Source: Filosporella fistucella (lineage: Eukaryota > Ascomycota > Leotiomycetes > Helotiales). From it: 64,000 nucleotides of DNA. The translations under genes and the position numbers were made by a program. The DNA lies in NCBI GenBank assembly GCA_030077755.1, contig JAQJZZ010000015.1, forward strand, positions 1,674,001 through 1,738,000, in the 5' to 3' direction. The notes under the pieces were generated by a model, which did no database searches, was not told the DNA's origin, and saw nothing but the letters and a program-made list of their open reading frames with translations. Each line of letters opens with the position of its first letter. Within the stretch, counting starts at the first letter, position 1. Shown piece by piece: positions 58,249-64,000 of the stretch.

Positions 58249-61200
58249 TTCGTGTATGCTTCTCTAAGGCAGGTACATTAGGTGTAGCGGGGTCGTCTTG
58301 TGGTTCTGACTTTCCAATGTTTCGAGTTGTAGAGGTGACAGGGATTTGCAGAGCCGGTGTGTTTTCCAAATTGAATTTATCTATTACTGAGTGAAAAAAG
58401 TGTGGTCTCGAAAAATGTAGGGATTGAGCAGTGGACAGTCGATATCGTAACACTCAGGAAGGATCGTTGGTAGAGTTTCCGCAGCAATGATATCTTTCAA
58501 TGCAGTGGTCGCGCAGAGAATATCAGGGACCAAAATCGGTATCATGAGGGCGTGGGAGAATTGTTCATTTATGTGTGGCCGCAATGGCTGACGCGCTTGA
58601 ATGTCGAGGGGCAGCACATTTGGAGGCAACTCTTTTTCTATGACAGGGAAGTCGTTTCGTGTCAGATGCAGGATCGAGTCCTGTGCTGGTGGGGTAGATA
58701 TTGAATAGTGCTTGGCCTTCCAAGAAGCAACGGAGACAAAGCAAAGTAAAGCAAAGCAAAAAAACGGGGAAAGAAGGTTGTGCAGGTGAGAAGACGGGAC
58801 TCGAGAAAGAAGAGCGGAAAGAGATGGAGATGGCATCAGCAGAGAGCAGAGTGAGAAAGAAAACATCGCTTCCCAGCTCACGCGCAGCACCTCTACCTCC
58901 ACCTCCCACCACATAACGAGGGAGGTAAGGTACCTTTCCGCACGGTTGTTCCTTGATGAGAGACAACTTTCTTCATTGCTTCACGCGTGTTTGGTGGGCC
59001 ATACGGACGGAGGAAGACATGGCTGGGTACTGTAAGGTGTAAGGTACTCTACTCTAGATGGTTAGACTCAAGAGGTAGGGGTAAGGGGGCCCGCAGACGG
59101 TGGGAAATGGCTCGAATTGGTTTATTTTGAGCCAAATTCAAATGAACAGACGGTGCCGGCTTGCCTCCCAGGCTGCACCTCCCTAAGACGAAACAGTCAG
59201 GCCCCTCCCTGCTAACCTGAGCAGAGAGCAGCCAAAAAACCGTTGCGAGTTTGCGAACACTCCAGTCAGTTCGAGTGAGTGAGCTCGGTGAGCTTGACGA
59301 CCTCTCCTTTTGAAATCCCACGAGCCATTACCAAGACTCCCACCAACACTACCACTATTATCTATTTATTCAACCCCCAAAGTCAAACGCAGGTATTGAA
59401 AACCCGACATTTCCGCTTTCCCGGCACTTGGGCGACTATTGATCTCTGGCGCGTCTCTCTGTTGTAGGCCATTCGAGGTGGCTGTTTCCTCCTCACCGCG
59501 ACAGCACTATATAAACAATGCTATTATTGCACTTCATCAACGCTGCCGTCTCTTGCTGGCTTGTGATCTCTTCCAGAGTGTGTGGCTTCGGAGCAAACAC
59601 CACACCACTACGGGCATTTTTCCTGTACCTGCATGCTAGACCCGAACTAGGTCTCTCCACCCTGTGCTAAGTGGTCATTTCCTGCAGTGTGAATCCGGAT
59701 TTCTGCGCGCAAATCACCGCCAGATCTCGACGCAGCGATGAAGTTTCGAAACCAAACCGTTTGTTGGGCAATCGGCGTGGTGTGTTTAGCAATTCAGGGG
59801 CTTGCTTCTCAACTTCTGATAAGGATGCACTGGACACTGAAAGCTAAGTAAATATCGGACTTGTATTTGTAGCTTCTGCAAAAACGAAAAGCAAAATGAA
59901 AGATCACTGCCGATTCCTGAAAAGAGAAGAGACTCTCCTTTCTCCCCGATGATCATTTCTTCTCAGGAGCTTGCCTTATGGCACCGGGGTCTATGATAAG
60001 ATCTAGGGGCGGCTCCTCCCTGTGCTCAGAGCTTTGTCCGTGCTGGCCACTGCTTGATGAGCTCGTTTCTTTCGGTCAATCTCGATCTTCGAAACATTTC
60101 TTATTCGCGTTGCGAACTGCAGAAGGTAGTATTGAGAGCCACTTTGGACGAAAGAGGAAAGCCTGCAATGTTGGGAGTGCTGCATCAAAAGACGGGAAAT
60201 AATATTAACCTTCAAGGCTTTCTCATGGCATGCTGTTTCTTGGCGACCATTTGTACTCGACTTTTATCTCTTGATTAGCTTGCAGATGTCTTTAATATTA
60301 ATGTAGTAATGTTACTATCGAGACAGTATCTTCATAGTTGACTTGTGTTAGTGGTTCGCTCATTTCCGGCTTGATTACTTCGTAGTATCTCTACTAAATC
60401 AGCAGTGCTACATGAAGACAGAGAAACTCTGTAGTCGCCGATTAGTAGTGAGCAAACCTCCAAAAATAAGTGGCAGAGAGTTAGTTGAGCGAACGGATGA
60501 TGCATTGGTTTCTTTCAAGACGCAGCATTCCATGGTGCTAAATTCAAGCCTACCTATTTTCTGTCTATCCTCCTGCTGTGAGATAAAGCATACCGAGCTC
60601 AAAGATACCGTTCTTCAACTTTCCAGTGCAGGCGAAATAGCCACGCTGTATATTGCAATACGTTGAGTCATGAACTGGATATTCTTAAGCCACATCTCGA
60701 GGTTTGCACCTCTTCATTGAAGTGTTGCTTCCATCACAAGGACAACAGCTTCCGGAATGGTCACTCCGGAGGCGTTCCAGCAATGATGCCGATCTTGCAG
60801 AGAATGGAGAGATCTCGAATCCGTTGGGGATGAATGTGAATAGGCTCAATACTGGGTTCTCTCTGGTGGCTTTCGCATTATCTGTGATATGACGTGAATA
60901 AATGATGACTCTCGCCACGATGAACCAGAGTGAGGTCTGTTTTGTGACATCAGCCAACCCCAGCGGTGTGATGTGACGATGAGAGTGATGAGGCTGTGGA
61001 TGACTGTTGAAGTCAGATTGGAAGTCGACTGATAGTAGGTGGCCTGATATAATCGTCGAACGGCGTGGTGCGAGGACGGAGTGCCAAGTCAATGGGAAAT
61101 CGCGGTGATACCCCGTGATAGAGAACGCTGACCCCGCTCTCCACCTGGCAGCTCTTCACCTCTTGTGGATGACCGTTGAAGGCATCCCGAGTCTAGCCTC

Positions 61201-61583
61201 ACCTATCCTTCACGCCCATCGTCCCTCAAGCTCGCCTGGCCCAATCACGGCTATACAAACCGATCCTTGCAACTCTTAGCAACATCGTCACTTGCGGCAG
61301 CACAGACCGCAAGGCTCCCAAAATCACCTTCAGTTTGTTGGAGAATAAAACAAGAAACGCGAGATTCTAAGATCTTGCACTCAACCTGCCTACGCTATTA
61401 TTCGCCATCCTTATTGCCATTCACTTCCACCAATAGTCCCATTCACAGTCGCAGCACCTTTCTCTTCCGACTTGTTCCCTGCCCATTGTTCCCAAGGAGA
61501 GGCTATTGTGATTCCAATCGCTTCCTTCGTCGGCCTACTCTACCGACCTATCCCTGGTTCCATAAAATAGACCGCAACTTCCA
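58249..61583. other. Intergenic region, 3.3 kb, divergent promoters
   Basis: Between the PH-domain gene and the coiled-coil gene. 58384-58966 minus strand is CT-rich and open in two frames, read as leader of the PH gene. GGTACC at about 58931. 61100-61580 is CT-rich leader of the coiled-coil gene. No gene supported in between. Confidence 0.5.
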
Positions 61584-63023
61584 ATGGCTCCTGATTTAAA
61601 CTCTCTTCCTCCTTCAAGATCAATATCTGTTCATGGTTCACCGACAATGACTCGGACAATATCAAATTCTGGAGAGGCGGGAGCTGCTTTACGTGGCCAA
61701 AGCCCCTCTCCATCCCCTCGATCAGCATCTACATCACTTCAAGCTGCCGCTGCAGTTAATGCTGGTCTGCAGCAAGAGGAATCAAGACGTAAGTCGACTC
61801 CATCTTCTGCCCGGAATCTTCCAGATGAGTTGGCTGTGGAGTTATCTCTCCATTACCAGCTCCTCTTTAGTTGAGTGACTGTGGAGAGACTCCAAATAAT
61901 TACCCAACTATACTTCCAGAGCCAGTATTGACAATCACCTTACAGGTAATTCTGTCAGCTCGACGACAAGGAATCGACAACCCTCATATCCCGGACGAAG
62001 GCGCTCCACAGTTTTGATGAACTTGCAACTAAATGATCCTGCCATACCATCCCCTGGAGAGATGATAAGTGAAGGACAGGCCACGATCTATCGAACTTCG
62101 AGCCCTCAGTCTATGGCCGGTTCTCCAATTGCTTCGAGCGGAGAACCCCATCACTTCCGCGCGCCAAGTCTGGGAGAAATACATCAGGAATTAGAGCAGG
62201 AACAAGAAGCTCAAGTTGTATGTTGACATTTTTGCATATTCGGACCGACCAACGTTGCATCAATAGAACTTATCCATTCTGCCAAATATCTGTTTCTAGT
62301 GGAATGAGGAAGACAGATGGATTTATGCATTGCTAATTCTGAAGCAATACTCCTCTGTATCACATTAGTACAGCACTTACTGACCCTCCCAGAATCGTCT
62401 CCTCCAAATGATCCGCGCCCAGCAGCAACAGCTCCAGCAACTTCAAGCAACCACAGGCCAAAACCATGGCACTCCTCCAGTTATTGATGAATCGACACCA
62501 ACTTCAGAACGATCAATGTCTTTTACAAATCTAAACAATAATACTATCCAACCAACGTCAATACCTACCCCACGTTCTCCCACTATAGCACTCCATCCCA
62601 GAAGTTCTTTTGACCTCGCCCGTGCCGACCTCCAACATCGACGTTCGAGGACTCCAAGCCGAACCGCATCGCCAAGATTAAGATCAACTTCAATCAGTGG
62701 CGAAGGAGGCGAGCCTTGGAATTTGGGTGGACGAGATGAAAGCGCGTTTTACCAAGCTGAGACTCAAATGATGGTTCGGGAGAATCAAATGCTGAGACAA
62801 AGGATCAGGGAACTGGGTAAGCAATAGATAACTCTGCTTGAAATTTTCGTCAGCTAAAACCAAAGAAGAACGACAGGTCAGTGAGCTACACGCAAATTCA
62901 GCAATTACTCGTGAGCCTGCTACTCCCTCGCATCTCCTTCGTTCGGAGTCAGTCTTGGAGGAAGGTCCTTCAACTGTCCCAACTTCTACCTCTACCGCGG
63001 TAGCAGAGACGAAGGAGGAGTGA
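61584..63023 (+). CDS. Unknown coiled-coil, Ser/Pro-rich fungal protein
   Basis: Exons 61584-61788, 61946-62217, 62393-62816, 62866-63023, 352 aa. Not recognised by name. N-terminus MAPDLNSLPPSRSISVHGSP; exon 2 joins as ESRRNSVSSTTRNRQ and contains GRRRSTVLMNLQLNDPAIPS. Exons 2-3 join in a Gln-rich coiled coil (EQEQEAQVNRLLQMIRAQQQ), and a second coiled coil crosses the last intron (VRENQMLRQRIRELEERQVS). I chose the acceptor at 62865 rather than 62853 because it gives a 49-nt intron with a CTAAAAC branch point and keeps the heptads. The rest is Ser/Thr/Pro-rich. A scaffold or transcription-related role is only a guess. Intron 1 is 157 nt and might hide a further small exon. Confidence 0.7.
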
Positions 63024-63577
63024 AGCAGAAACTTAAGTTCAATTCATGGATGTGTTATTGAGCGGAATTTGTTACAAGGCGTGGAGGCGACGTGGATTGA
63101 GTGGTTTATGGGCGTGCGTTGGTTACGAAATGCATCGGCTTTGCTAGATGGTCTATGCCAAAGTCTGGAGTTTGAGTGAGGCACATTTTGGGAATTGGAA
63201 TTGGAATTGGCGTCGGCGTAAGTGGGGGTTGTCTTGGAGATTGAATAGGCGATCATCGTTGATGAAAGGAACTTGCATGAATCAAATCGAGAACCCTATT
63301 ATCACTTCACATATATGATTCGTCCCGTTTTAAAGATACTCCATGCATGCATTGAAGGTGAAATGATGTTCAATATGGTGTACTTGCATTTTTGTTGCAA
63401 CAAAGTTGCTTCAATTCATTGCTTAGTTAATTCAAGTCCAGCAAAATTAATTTGTCCAGAGCGAGTGCTCTGTGGCCTAAATTGCCATCTCAAAGCAAAT
63501 GCTGGGTAAGCTGAAATACTCATACATCGCGCCGCAAAGGCTTCAACTCCACCAACGCCGTCCCACTTAATACAAAA
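63024..63577. other. Convergent 3' region at right end
   Basis: 554 bp. Contains a (GGAATT)n short repeat at about 63190-63210 (three units). No gene seen. Confidence 0.5.
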
Positions 63578-64000
63578 TCATTGTAATACAAGACTAGGGA
63601 ACCTCTTCCGGCCCTCCAAGTTTACATGGTATTCGTATATTCCATCCATTGCTCCAGCGTACCTACATAGATTAGCACTGTCAATATTTGGAGAGGGAAG
63701 TGAACCTACAGAACTCTACCGTCTTCGCTCCAGACACATCCTGTTGTTTCTTCTGCTCGAAGTGGACCCGCGAGACCAAGAGCAGCATTCTCATCCCGCA
63801 AGCCCAGTAAGCCCTCCACGCCCCAAGGTTGACGTAACCTGTGAGCAAAATCTCTCGGTTCATCCTCTTCAATCTCGATACGGAGACGAGTTGATCTGTC
63901 CTGTTGTGGTTCTGCTACAATTCGTGACTGGAAGAGAATATCACCAGCTGTCTCTGCCCATGGGTTCGGTGACGCATCTGAGGCGGTCGACTCAAGACGA
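63578..64000 (-). CDS. Unknown fungal protein, C-terminal part only
   Basis: Partial gene, cut by the right edge. Exons 63710 to beyond 64000 and 63578-63662; the frame at the edge reads RLESTASDASPNPWAE. Last exon ends YAGAMDGIYEYHVNLEGRKR then FPSLVLQ. The two joined exons give SEDGRVLYAGAMDGIYEYHV, which looks like the final blade of a beta-propeller-like family seen in Pezizomycotina, but I cannot name it. Acidic/basic pattern LRIEIEEDEPRDFAHRLRQP precedes. Donor GTAGGT and a GCTAATC branch point support the intron. Confidence 0.6.

Noticed and set aside
58384..58966. Two overlapping minus-strand frames upstream of the PH-domain gene
   Set aside because: CT-rich leader open in two frames at once, as expected from composition.
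62817..62853. 37-nt intron in the coiled-coil gene
   Set aside because: Too short and it breaks the heptad; the acceptor 12 nt further on gives a 49-nt intron with a good branch point.

Overview
This window comes from the nuclear genome of a filamentous ascomycete (Pezizomycotina, most like Leotiomycetes/Helotiales, e.g. Botrytis or Sclerotinia relatives). Evidence: many short (about 45-100 nt) GT-AG introns with CTRAY branch points, protein families typical of moulds (division III chitin synthase, cutinase, fungal nitrate reductase, LIM-RhoGAP, MTC6, FYV7, Atos-type proteins), and CT-rich gene leaders. The taxonomic guess below Pezizomycotina is weak. No operons, rRNA, tRNA, CRISPR or intact transposon was found. 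I rebuilt the gene models by hand from splice sites; in every complete multi-exon model the exon lengths sum to a multiple of three.

Layout. 1-2197 (-): chitin synthase, C-terminus cut by the left edge. 5803-9856 (-): UPF2, nonsense-mediated decay. 12.0-13.2 kb: nitrogen-control sites (a perfect NIT4-type palindrome and a GATA cluster) upstream of 13446-16206 (+): assimilatory nitrate reductase niaD. 16461-18419 (-): SRP68. 18871-22137 (+): mitochondrial PPR protein. 22297-23292 (-): secreted cutinase. 23880-26355 (-): Atos-family protein. 26842-27485 (+): rRNA-processing FYV7.

27982-34250 is the unusual segment. It holds a homeobox gene whose homeodomain is only seen after splicing and which carries near-duplicate introns and coding minisatellites; a small SANT/Myb-like gene whose first coding exon is just ATG; an unknown gene ending in a (GAG)n poly-Glu tract with an ambiguous 3' structure; and an AT-rich stretch of decayed tandem repeats with a period of about 135 bp.

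34652-38724 (-): LIM-RhoGAP protein. 38725-43071: 4.3 kb non-coding. 43072-46387 (-): STU1/CLASP. 46856-47758 (+): basic-secretory-protein-like HExxH peptidase. 48873-50321 (+): membrane-anchored unknown. 50667-52885 (-): MTC6. 53346-54555 (+): SEC62. 55473-58248 (-): PH-domain protein. 61584-63023 (+): coiled-coil unknown. 63578-64000 (-): unknown gene cut by the right edge.

Most genes are unrelated housekeeping functions: ER targeting (SRP68, SEC62), RNA decay and ribosome biogenesis (UPF2, FYV7), cytoskeleton and polarity (STU1, LIM-RhoGAP, chitin synthase). Several lie in divergent pairs sharing about 450-490 bp promoters. Nitrate reductase stands alone: no nitrite reductase or nitrate transporter is visible next to it.
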